NCBI GenBank assembly: GCA_003508835.1
Contig: PUFA01000165.1
Span: 1,455,001 to 1,519,000 of the forward strand
Length of the DNA: 64,000 nucleotides
Direction: 5' to 3'
Origin: Eonycteris spelaea
Taxonomy: Eukaryota; Chordata; Mammalia; Chiroptera; Pteropodidae
Below the pieces are notes generated by a model. The model worked only from the letters and a program-made list of their open reading frames with translations, did no database searches and was not told the DNA's origin. Position numbers and translations under genes: made by a program. Shown in pieces: positions 1 to 11,125 of this stretch (position 1 is its first letter; every line of letters starts with the position of its first letter).

Positions 1-1355
1 AATTTGTTTCTAAAGGTAAAAATTGGGTCAGAAATGGAGATTATTAAAATGTACAATTGCAAAAGCCTGACCCTGCAAACCTCATTTATGCAACCGAGTT
101 CCAAAATGCGTTTGAGTGCTTGATGACTCACTGTGGCTTCTTCCTCTGGCTGGTTTAGTGTAGGCAAGAGGTTAGCCGGCTAGGGGAAATTAAAACAATG
201 TTGTACATTATATTGTTACCAGCCATGGAAAAGGCTATTTTGTATGCAAGACAGCAATGCTGAGATATATGGAGAGCCCTAGGCTAAGTACAGAAGATAA
301 TTACATTTGGAATTTTACTGAGTTAAGTCATTTACAGCTTCAAACAGTTGCAGAGAAAAATCAGCCAAAACACACTTAAACTTTTTGTTGTGACTTTTCA
401 GAATAGAAAGGAATTTTTAAAATTGGTTGTCATCTTATATGACAAATTAAATTTTTTTAGTAAATTTTCTTTAGCTAGTTTATATATATATTTTCCCATT
501 CAGACCATATATATGACTTTATTATAACAGTAGGATATTTATGCAGGCAAAGGGTACATCATAAAAAATCTCAAAATTTTTTATGTAAGTCTTTGGAAAC
601 ATCTTTAAAGTTAACAGGTTTATTGGGAAGGAAGGAAGTAGTGTGTGTATCTCACCCCTAAAGTTCACTTATTTTGAAGTGTAGTAAGCTCTTTAAAAAT
701 TGGATTCAACAGAAAAACAAACAAAAAAAAAAACAGTATTGCTGTTGATACCTGAATTTACGTGTATTTGTGGTAGTTTATAAAGTGATAAAAGTTCCTA
801 CATTAATTTATTTAGTTGATAAAATTAAATTCTTAATGATTAGCTAGAATAAATCGTTTACTAGAGTTGTCCTGGTTCACTCGAGTAGGCATTCCAAGCT
901 GCAGGTGTAAGTGTGGGGCCATTGTTAATTCCTCAGGAACTGATTATTCTACTTATTATTCCTCAGTCTCCACTAAGAGCAGACAAGAGTAGGGAAGGAG
1001 TTAGATCATTAATAAGTCAAGTAGTTACCTCCTGGCAACTTTAATGTTGTTTTTGGTGGCTGTGGCCTGGGAGTGGTACAAACTGGTATAAGAATTCTTT
1101 GATTATTTGTAGATTTCATTTATTTATAGATTTCATCCTTCAGCTCTAAACTAAACTGAAGGCAGGCTTTTCAGTTTGTGATAGGAATCCAAGAAGCTCA
1201 TGGGCCAGAAGTTATTATGTAGTAGTCACTTGTGATGTTCCAAATAATATTTTTGCTTGAGAATCTGCTTTACTGAAGGAAGGGACTAATTCAGAAGGGT
1301 TCAGTTTCTTCAAACCTTGAGAGACTTGTTAGTGTTGAAACAGTGCTTTCTGAAA

Positions 1356-1650
1356 GCAGGAGATGACAAACTACAGACCGTGGACCAAATCCTATGAGCT
1401 AAGATAAGAAAGCTTTTACATGTTGAATAGTTGGGGAGGGGTCAAAGAAGAATAAACTATATATAAATTCAAGTTTCAGGGTCCAAGTATAAGGTTGTAT
1501 TGGAACACAGCCACACCCATTCATTTACGAAGTATCTATGGCTGCTTTTGCATTACAACGGAAAAGTTGAGTAATTGCCAGAGTCCCTATGGCCTGCAAG
1601 ACTGAAAATATTTACTATCTGGCTGGTCCTTAGAGAAGTTTGCCAAACAA
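1356..1650. mobile_element. Non-autonomous hAT-type DNA transposon relic
   Basis: About 295 bp. It starts with a GACAAACTACAGACC-like edge, contains the phrase TTGGAACACAGCCACACCC and TATGGCTGCTTTTGCA, and ends AAGTTTGCCAAAC, roughly the inverse of the start. This is the familiar mammalian element reading 'caaactacggcccg...aagtttgccgac'. The subfamily was not assigned. The middle is diverged and carries a short internal insertion. Confidence 0.75.
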
Positions 1651-1865
1651 ACTCTGGTCAGGAGGAGCAGAAAAAACAATTTCATCACATTATTAGCAAC
1701 TTGTTTCCTTATGTTCCTGGCTACCCAAAGGTCTGTTCACGTCTTCTCCTTCTTCACCTTGGTATGTAAAATTAGTCACCACATTCGTCAGTTTTCCTCA
1801 ATAGCAACTTCACTTGACAAGTTCCTGCCAGTCTTTGGTGTCATGGAAAGCTGGCTAGGGATATA

Positions 1866-2045
1866 CATTCATTCATTCATTCATTCATCCATTCATCTAC
1901 TCATTCATTTAGCAAATATTATGCAGAGGCTATAACGTAGCAGGAACTTTGCTAGAACCACTAAGGAATATAAGACTAAGAGAGAGAGCTACCCTCCTGG
2001 TTCTTAACATTCTAGAAGAAAAATAGAATTTAAATAAACTATTTT
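1866..2045 (+). repeat. ATTC microsatellite joined to old interspersed repeat fragment
   Basis: An (ATTC)n run at about 1,867-1,908 leads into ATTTAGCAAATATTATGCAGAGGC and a later ACATTCTAGAAG. This order (ATTCA repeats, 'caaatatttattgagc', 'cattctag') is a common ancient mammalian repeat end. The same family appears near 14.2, 45.85 and 49.5 kb. Confidence 0.55.
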
Positions 2046-2540
2046 CCACTGCTGTCATCCATCAGTTGGGCAGTGCTAGCTAACACTAGAAACATGTTCA
2101 AGAGTCAGTGCTAGTGGGCCCAAACCATAATAGATTTTATTATTCAGTTGGATGAAATACAAAAGAAAATGTCAACAATTTTTAGTATTTACAGAACCCT
2201 TGCCCTGCAATAGAATTTAGAGAAGCTCTTCTCAGGGGTTGGATTGAGAGTTTGCATTGCACACCTGGCACATTTGGGAGAGTTTGGGGCAAGACTCAGT
2301 TATCCTCGCAGTTACTCTCAACTGAGGACTCCTGTTTCTCTGATGTTCATATATCCATGTTTGTGCTGTCACATTTGCTATTTTATGCACCCATTTCTGG
2401 AAATGTACTTTTTAATTAACTTAACTGTCATTGTGCCTATAGAACCCGAGGTACTGGGGAAATCAGGTTCATGCAGCAGCAAGGATACTTTGAAGAGATA
2501 TTCTTGTGCTTCAACAGCCTTTCTGTCGTTTCCCACTGGC

Positions 2541-2574
2541 ATCACTCCCCCTCCCCCCCCCCCCCCCCTCCTCG
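2541..2574. repeat. C-rich low-complexity tract (C16)
   Basis: Pyrimidine-only stretch with an uninterrupted C16 at 2,553-2,568, flanked by CTCC and TCCTC. Its complement is a G16 run. Confidence 0.95.
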
Positions 2575-4983
2575 CCCTGTTCTCTGAGTGCAGGTCAGTG
2601 TAACACCTCATCTAGAGGGGATCCCCGGGATGTGACCAACTCTAGAGCTACTTCTCTTTCCCTTAAAGAGGTCATTTCCCAGTCCGGGAAATACCTGATC
2701 CTCCAAGTATCTCAAAGTATGTTACAAAATCACCATTTATTTCCTTGAATTTGAAAAACATTGCACCACTTAGCACTGCAGGAAAGAGCAGTCAAGTTTT
2801 GAACAATTCCCAAAGCAGGGTGGTGATATTAGAGTAACAGGAGAACTCTCTCCCTGCCATCCAGACTCACAAGACTTCTCTCTGCAGAACAGTACTCAGG
2901 CCTCTGGTGTTTACATCTGGGAGAGAGGTCACACGTGTGCCCCCGTTGTAAAAACAAACCCAGTAAGCTCAGATTGGATCTTACAGTATAGATCAACGGA
3001 GGTTCATTATGTCTGCTGTACAGAATCATTATGAAAAGATTCTACAGGAGAATTCAGGAGGGCAGAGTCCGTCCGCCCCAGACATAACCAAAGCTTGTGA
3101 AAGCCACTGAGTGCTGTCCTGTGTACCTTTCCAGTGCATGGAATCTAAACCCTGGAAACCTTAACTATGACCCAAACAGAAGGCCCTTGTATTTCTTACT
3201 TATAGTCAAACCTCTCTAAAGAATTGGATGCAATAGTGGCTAGAGATGTTTCCCTTTGTGGTGCTATTCTACTTTGTGGTGCTTTTCCACTTGAATCACA
3301 TGGAAAAACCTATAAGATTCTTAATGGAGAGTGTTCAGGCAGCCAGTCAGAAATCAAGGAGATCGATATGGGGTCTGACGTAGACCTGTCTAATCAGTGC
3401 TGTGCATGAAATGCACCTGTATTTGTTTTTGTTGGAAGACATCGAATATATAATGCATGTTTTCTTAGCAGTAGATACCTTCAGTAGAGTTTGTTCATTA
3501 ATGCAGTTCTGTTACGCCCTTGTGACCTGTCTCACTGAGCTGGAAGTGAGGGTCAAAAGACATCTTAGTGGGCATTGCGAGCCTTTTGAATATTTCTTAC
3601 TGCATGTCATTATTACAAGGACAGTTGTAAATTTTTTGATGTCTTATCAATGGACTGGATGATTAACCCCAGCTATTACCTGGAAACCCAAATTGTAAAC
3701 CCGAGAAGTTATGTTAGGTTCTTACCCTATGTACTTAGGCACATAACAGGAAGACAGATGGACACCACAGAAATCATTTGGGTCAAGGATATGGCTTTTT
3801 GAGGTCAGGGAATGCATTTTAAGATTTCATCTGTTAGATGTTCTCTTTCGACAGATTCTTCCAGATATGTAGTCATGGAAATGAGTTAGAACTGAAAGGA
3901 AAAAAATTCTCATAGTCAATAAACATGGTCTTATATATAAGTCATTAAATATATAGCTCCCTCCCCACCAAGACAGAGAGAGAAAGAGGCAGAGACATAG
4001 GAACTGTAAATAAATTCAGAATAAGGATTTCCCATCCCAGATGCCATTGGCCAGGATTGTAAGGGAGCACTTGAACCTTCCTTGACGGTTGGGTACCTGT
4101 TGTCTACCAGACCTGGGGCCAGGGATTGAAATTTATACTGATCCAGTTACCTGGATCCACCTAGGTAAGACATGCATATCACTTCTCTCAACTGTCAAAC
4201 TCTGGACAAGATACCATAAAAGGCATCTCAGTGGCTGGAACAGAATTCTATTTGAGGAAAAGAGAAAGCCAGTTTAACAGACAAGAAAAAAAGTCTTCTG
4301 ACGGACTTACCTCTCTCAGAAAGCTGAGACATTCATAATGTAGATACATTTTTTTCCGCCACATATACCGTATTGGTTTTAATCTGTTCTGTGACAATGT
4401 GACCTTGCTCAGTTGTCAGCAATCCTCTCTGGTGAGCGAAGAAGGGTTTTGAATGGAAGAAAAAGAATCCTTAGAGATTTGGCATGTTATCACGTCCATG
4501 GCTCAGCATGTGTCAGGGGAACAGATCTCAGGACAGGCTTCCTACAAACCCTCAACCTGCAGATCCTTTAAAGTGGATATTGAAAGCAGCTGAGGTGAAA
4601 GGAGCCAACCTGACTGATGGGGATGATCTGCCTGGCCCAGGTAGGGGGTGGGAGTGGAGGGGTGTGTACCTTTTATTCTTTGATAAGTTGGATTCCAGTC
4701 CACCACTATTTATCAAGCATATTGTATTCAAAGCATTGGATACAGATAAGTAAGGTGGCCTCTTCCTTCCTATAATGTGCAGTCTAGTAAGAGAGGATAA
4801 GACTCGCACTTCTCTAAATCCACACCAGCCAGAGTTGGAGGACGGGCATTGTGGAGGTGACCAGAAAAGGGTGATTGGCAAGGACATTCCAGACCAAGGG
4901 AGCCTGATTGTAGGGTAAGGGAGAAAGATAGTAGAAAAATATGTTGTTCTTTTTAAATCGATCTGTCTGTTCAATAGGAAGTG

Positions 4984-5097
4984 GGGTGACCAAACATCGT
5001 ATTTTGCTTACCTGGGACTGAGTGACTCCTGGGACTTAGGATTTTCAGTTTCAAAACTGGAGAAGTCCTGGGCAAAATGGAATGAGTTGGTCACCCT
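4984..5097. mobile_element. Small inverted-repeat DNA transposon relic
   Basis: About 114 bp bounded by GGGTGACCAA at the left and TTGGTCACCC at the right, a perfect 10-bp inverted repeat. The interior is also palindromic in character (CCTGGGACTGAG against AAGTCCTGGGCA). It resembles the short mammalian element that reads 'ggtgaccaa...cccgggac...gttggtcacc'. The family name was not assigned. Confidence 0.75.
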
Positions 5098-5194
5098 AAC
5101 GATCAGTTCGAATCCATTGGCTATGGAAGAGATCTGTTTAATGTTTCATGTTCTGCTTGTAATTATTTCATAGAGGAGCTTAAAAACCATTTGA

Positions 5195-5615
5195 AAGGAT
5201 ACTTTTTAAGGTCCTACTATATGCCAAACACTATTCTACGGCTTCCCACCCTCAATTTCATTGAATCCTCAGAAACCCTCTGTAAGTAGATTCTACTGTA
5301 TTTCCTTGATCCTAAGAGTCTTCTGCTTAAAGGAAAAAAATTGCATTCGGAAATCAATATGTGTCTCATGCTTAATGAGCATGTTTAGTATAATATTTCT
5401 TATTGTTCTTTGAAAAGGTGTTACGAAGTGGATGGTGCCAGAGAAATCATTATCAGTGTCTGCCTTTTTACAGATGAGGAAACTGAGGTTTAGAAGGTAT
5501 AATGAACTTGTTCAAAGCCAATGGCAGATAATGGACCGTGCTAGTTTTTGCCCAGGGTCGTCATGGCCCAGTGGGGTTGTATGCATACACCCAGGAGTTA
5601 CAGATCGCTGGTTTT
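5195..5615 (-). repeat. MIR SINE, reverse orientation, split by about 150 bp
   Basis: The left piece (about 5,195-5,305) contains CTACTATATGCCAAACACTATTCT and ATTGAATCCTCA. The right piece (about 5,458-5,615) contains TTTTACAGATGAGGAAACTGAGG. Both match the reverse complement of the MIR core. They should be nearly adjacent, but about 150 bp of unassigned sequence separates them. Confidence 0.7.
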
Positions 5616-7044
5616 AAAAACTTGACTTATGGGACCATACTGTTTTCTTCTTCATGGAGTTCTCTCCTGAACAGTCCATGGCAGCAGGGCAAGGCTGGAG
5701 CTCAGTGATGCTGGGGTTACTCCAAAGTTTTCTTCATCTACACCAGGAACTGTGAGCTCTAAGAAAATGTCAGCGGGGGAAAAAATTCACAAGTATCAAT
5801 AACAGAGGGACACATTAAGACTAACACAAACCAATTACTATAGGGACTTTACATGTGATTATTCTACCATTAGCACTGCTATTTATAATCACACCAGCTT
5901 CCTGGACTTTCATAAATATATTATCTATAACGTATCCCCCTTTGCACTTTTCTAACCCTATTCACGGTAATGCTCAGGACATTTCCTCATGACAGTGGCC
6001 TGCCAGAGCCTCATTCCTCTCTCTGAATAAGCTCAGAGAATGCTGGGAAAAGAGAGGTCCTGACAGCATCATAGCTTCATGTTGCCACTGCTTTGTGAGC
6101 AGAGCCAAGAAAAAGAAGAGAGAGTCTCTGGGTTTCTCACTTCCACGGTCCCTCTTTGAAAGTCAAGATACTTAGTTTTCATAATTTAAAATCCTGCCTA
6201 ACTCTGGGAGCATTAGAATTCCTAGACTATGACTGAGTATTAGTGTGCGTCTGCTTTAAATGTCAAGAGAGTCTTTAATAACAACATGTAAGGAATGTGA
6301 AGATGGTGACAGAATACAGTAAAAGTAGGGGAATTCTTCAGTTGCGGTGAAATGAGCCATAGGTTGTCTTCCACCTGAGACCTGTAGTTGATGTTAAAGG
6401 AGTTATCTGCAAGTTTCACTGTGGCTGAGTTTTTAAGGCATGTGAATGACCATGGTTTGATAAAGTGGGTTGAAAATAACTCTTTAATAAATGCTCAGTT
6501 TGATAGAATTTCATTTCTACCCCTTCCAGTCATGGCTTTTTTCCTTCTTTTCCTCTCTTCTCCTTTTGATCATGTGTACTTTAGAAACCTGTATAAGTAG
6601 GGATACTCTGCCTGAGCTCTTTTTGGATGGATCTTTACTGTACACAGAACTACTGAGGGCACCTGAACATCCACTGTTTAAGGCTTACTTGGTCCATGGA
6701 AGAGAGGAGTGTCTCCTGAAGCTGCCCCATTGAACGTGGACACTTGGGGTCTTTATTAAAACCACCTAATGCCAGGCCGCACCCCACCTTGGATTGTTGG
6801 GCTTAATTTAGGTATGACTCCAGTCAGATAAGTAAAGGATAGTCATAGTAGGGGAAGAATCCAGACTTGCCGACACATATATTGGGTGCCTGCTCTAACT
6901 GCATATATGCCCCACCCCTCCTGTGGAACGTCTACATCAGGACCTTAGTGTGGGGGGCAGGGAGGGAGGCAAATCTGTGTTTCCAGTTAGTGTCCCAAGT
7001 GTGTCTTATGGTCACACCAGTGTGGGAAAATCAGACGAAACGAC

Positions 7045-7185
7045 ACATAACTGGGATTCTAGGAGTGTTTTTTCCCCATTTCCAGCTCTATGACCTCAGG
7101 TAAGTTCACCCCGCAAGTGTCCACTTCCCTACTCTAAAACACAAGAACAGGATTAGAGGACTTGAAATAGCCACGAGTTTTTGCT
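7045..7185 (+). repeat. MIR SINE fragment
   Basis: Contains CTCTATGACCTCAGGTAAGTTCA and then CTACTCTAAAACACAAGAACAGG, a diverged form of the MIR core ('tgtgaccttgggcaagt...cctcatctgtaaaatgggg'). Confidence 0.6.
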
Positions 7186-7829
7186 TCTTTGAAATCAGAT
7201 GAGTTACTTGGCTCCTTCTTCTCATCTGCCCTCAGTAATTCTAGTATTTTTACACATTCAGAGTCCTTTATTTATTTCAGAAGAACTTTTTTCTCACAAG
7301 TGAGAACCACCAAATTGGGCTTAAAATGATTAGTCCTCCTGACAGCATATAAAATGATTATGTTAAATGAACCCCAAACCATGTTCCATTTTTATCTGCT
7401 AAAAGAATGAGTTTAATCTCCTCAGTTTTTATCTTTGAAGATGTTGAATGGAGCTCCTAGCCTTAGGCACTCACTTATAAGTAGGTCAGAAGCAATACAC
7501 ATGTTCTGGTCTTTTCACAGCCTGGGCTATCTGAAACCTAATTTGAAGCCATGGTTAATAGAAGAGGGGATGACCTATATCAGCCACTGGGGGGAAAATC
7601 ATTTGCCTAGGGTGAGGGAAAGATACAGTGAGAACTAAGGAGATGAATCCATAAGAAATGGGCTTCATCCTTCCTGTGCTTTCTTTTCTATTGTTTAATA
7701 CATCAAATTCTCTCACCAGTTAGCCCAGCTGCAGACTCCATCGAACCCATTATGTCGATCCCAAATTCCAAACATCTACTCAGCCCGTTAGAAGTCTACA
7801 TAGATTACATTGATTGAACTTAAAAAAAA

Positions 7830-7990
7830 AGAAAATTTTATATAATCCTCAAAACAACCATTCAGGCTCAGAGATTTTGTTCCATATTTAGAAGAACTAA
7901 ATACTTAAGACCTTAAGACTACATAATGTACAGCCAGAAATTGAACCCAGCAGAGCCTGATTGTTGTACCCAACTCCTTTACCCATTTTC
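7830..7990 (-). repeat. MIR SINE fragment, reverse orientation
   Basis: Reads ATAATCCTCAAAACAACCATTC, later TACAGCCAGAAATTGAACCCAG and CCCAACTCCTTTACCCA. This is the reverse-complement order of MIR, with the 'ggtcacacagctag..gaaccca' block diverged. Confidence 0.65.
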
Positions 7991-9427
7991 TCTCTGCTAT
8001 CATGCTCCCTACGGAATGGACAAATGAACTTGCTAATTTAAATAAACACCATATAGGCAGCTCCTCTTAATGTGTGGCCCATTGCCCTTTTATGTCGACA
8101 TTCCTCTTGTACCCACTAGGAAAGCTTTTAGAAAGTAATTCTCTCCTGATATCACAACATTAAAAAATTTTTTTTAATTTGCCAACCAAATTTTTAGTTG
8201 ACCCTTGGACTGATTTTCTCATCCTCCTTTACTTTGCTTTTCATAGGATTCAGTTTATAAGGGAATGTGCTTTGCTAATATTAAATGTTTGTATTCTCAT
8301 AACAATGAAAGGATGCTGTGAAAATTGACAGGGATGGTGAGCTCATGGAATGATGGCATAATAACTAATAAAGAATCTAAAAGCTTTTTGAAGGACCAGT
8401 GTGTATTATAAATGCAAGACTAGGGTGAGGATGTGGTTTCAGTAGGTGTAAATGTTTAGCCTTTTGGCCTTAAAAAAACAAAAAGTGAATTTGGCCAACT
8501 TTTTTTCTTTAATTATTAAAACAGTTTGTATTAGAGCTATAATTGATGATAAAAATCCAAAACTAATTTAAGACTACATTGCATGCTAGTTTGTACTAAT
8601 CAAACAAAAACAAAAACTTGTATTTTGCCTTTTTCTATAACATTGCCCATTTTTTATGGTAAAGTGGCCACTATGATTGTAGAGTTGAGGTTGAGGCAAA
8701 ATAAGGAACCCGGATAATTCTCAAAATGAACAGTGATGTCTAAGTAATATTCTAATGGAAAAAATAATTCTTGCCCTGTGGCGGTGACCTCTGGGGTTAT
8801 ATGGGTGTGGCTGTGTACACATCTAGATAAGTGTTTGCAACCTGATGGCACTACCTTTGACCAGGAAAAAGTTAGCCCAGTCATCTGGATGGAATATAGA
8901 AATAGTGATTCCTTTTGATGCTGAGAATTTGGATTTCTTTCTACTTTGGTCATTATAATTACTATATCAACAATGTTTACCCCCCAAATTAAGTCACAAT
9001 TAATATTCGTCAGATTCTTCAGTAATTATCACCTCACAGCCTTTAATTTATAATATTCACTATGGCAGACTACTTCTTGTTTTTGAAAAGAAAGATGCCA
9101 TAATTCCTTCTGCCGCATGATAATTTTAAAACAAAACATTTTTAAAATTAAGAATGTTTCATTTTAACATCAAAAAACTTAATTAATAGAACACTTACAT
9201 AAAAACCCAAAATATAGAAAATGACATTACTAACATTTTAATTGTTCAAACCCAGCCACTTTGGAAAACCAGATTCTTGAAGCATTATGTTGTGTGTTCA
9301 GGGCATCTTTTAGTTTGGCTGTCAATAACTTACTGAGGAGCAGAGAATGAATAACATAAAGTGGCTCCTAATATGGTATCATATTCATTTCCTGTTTGTT
9401 GAAAGATAAATGCTAACACTGTAAAGC

Positions 9428-9503
9428 TTTTTTTTTTTTTTAATTTATTTCTCCCTGAACCACAAGGGAATAAAAAGAAAAAAAGAAAAAAAAAAAACCA
9501 ATG
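9428..9503. repeat. T-rich then A-rich low-complexity pair
   Basis: A T14-like run at about 9,428-9,441 and an A-rich run at about 9,475-9,498, some 35 bp apart. They could pair as an inverted repeat in single-stranded DNA or pre-mRNA. Confidence 0.8.
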
Positions 9504-10084
9504 TGATATGACTTGAGACTGAGTCATCCATTTAGAATAAGCTGAGAGCTTTTTCTCTCTTGCTTTTGTACCCTTTCTCTTTCCTCTGCTTTCCCCCAAT
9601 TCCTGAAACACTTTTCTCCTTAGAAATACCTTCATTTTTAAAAGTCTTGATTTTTATTTTGGAATCATTTTAGACTTTAAAAAAATGATGTTTAAAAGGT
9701 TTAAAGTTAATTATGTGACGTGAAAGGAATGAGTCCCTCCCCATTTCTGACTTACTGACTCCCTCTTTTCCCTCCCCTTCTTCCCTCTCTCCCTCTCCTC
9801 TCCTCCATCCCCTCTGTCATGAATCTCTTACACATTTTCCCAAAGTTCCACAGCTGTACTCTTAACTATACCATTATCTTTGGGGATACACTTCCCACTT
9901 GTTTTACAGGGGTAATTACTATATGTCCTCTATGCCTAATTGTCTTGAACTATCAAAATTATGTTAAAAGAGTCCAAGCAAGCATAAAGAAACACCTGAT
10001 AAATAATATTTGAGTATCTGCCATATACATCAGTTAGAAACTTCAGTGCCTTCAGAACATAATTTTCTGTAGAATGAGGAGACT

Positions 10085-10150
10085 TCAGTTTTTATTAAAA
10101 TGAGACGAGCACATAGTAGGTACTCATATGTTGAATAAATGGATAAGCTT
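10085..10150 (+). repeat. 3' end of a MIR/L2-type repeat
   Basis: GAGCACATAGTAGGTACTCATATGTTGAATAAATGG matches the common 3' tail 'gcacatagtaggcgctcaataaatatttgttgaatgaatg' shared by MIR and L2. Confidence 0.7.
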
Positions 10151-10707
10151 ATTCTACTTTCAGTTGAAAATGGGAAGCTGTCAATCTGCAGCCCCACGCC
10201 TGTCCTGCTAATAATATTGCTTGCCAGCACTGTCTTAATCTATTCCTACTTGTTAGGAAAGATGAAGTTAATTTTGCATAAATGTACCCATCTGTCTAGG
10301 AGTTTTTCCACAACCACAACAGATGAATTTATGAGTGTTAGCTACCTAGCTCATTTTCCTTTGGCTTCCTTATGAATAAGGTTGGTTAATAGGCATGATT
10401 CACATTTTTGTCTTTTAGCTGTCTGTGTTACATGGGACTTCTTGGTGCCAGCAGGTCTAGAACTTCCCTGTTAAAGGCTGATGCATCTTGTGTTGAGAAA
10501 TCTCACATGGGCACTTCCAGTTGTTTGGAGTTTGGCAGTGGTCATATAGATTTCAAAATGATTAAGCAATGAAAAAGATTGTGTCATGTGTGATGGTGTC
10601 ATAACTTAATTTGGAATATGTATCATTTTGGATGTAATGGTAGCTAATAGTAATACCATATTCCAATCTGTAGTCAAAGAAATAACAAAGCATTTTCTCC
10701 CTACTAG

Positions 10708-10857
<150 letters not shown>

Positions 10858-11080
10858 TAGGAAGGAGCTCAGGCTACTCTGGTAATAGTGAAGGCTTAAG
10901 TTGAGTTAACTGTTTTTTAACCTTTTATAAAGAGGGCACTGTTGCTAGGCATTTAGGAAAGTACAGGATGATGCAGACACAGTTCTGTTCTTCAGGCCCA
11001 AACAAACAGGTCTTCTTTGGGGCAGATGATGGATGCTACACCAAAGCACTAAAGTATATCATGAGAGCTCCCTGGGAGAT

Positions 11081-11125
11081 GGGGGTACGGTCGCGGGGTG
11101 GGGGGGGGTTGGTGAGGGCACGGGG
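11081..11125 (+). other. G-rich, quadruplex-capable patch
   Basis: Runs G5 (11,081-11,085), G4 (11,095-11,098), G9 (11,100-11,108), G3 (11,115-11,117) and G4 (11,122-11,125) are separated by short loops, satisfying the G-quadruplex pattern on the sense (pre-mRNA) strand. It lies about 290 nt downstream of exon 14. Confidence 0.6.

Larger units (their letters stand above)
1..10707 (+). other. FOXP1: FOXP1 intron upstream of exon 14 (partial)
   Basis: AT-rich intron DNA with no supportable coding exon. It holds old, diverged repeats (listed separately): a hAT-type element at about 1.36-1.65 kb, LINE-like and ATTC-rich sequence at 1.87-2.05 kb, a C16 run at 2,553, a small inverted-repeat transposon at 4.98-5.10 kb, and MIR pieces at 5.2-5.6, 7.05-7.2 and 7.8-8.0 kb. 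The rest shows no structure I can name. It ends in a normal acceptor, a pyrimidine-rich stretch followed by TAG at 10,705-10,707. Confidence 0.85.

Noticed and set aside
4552..4974. 140-codon minus-strand open frame in the first intron
   Set aside because: No domain, no conserved wording, lies in intron DNA; expected by chance in 64 kb.
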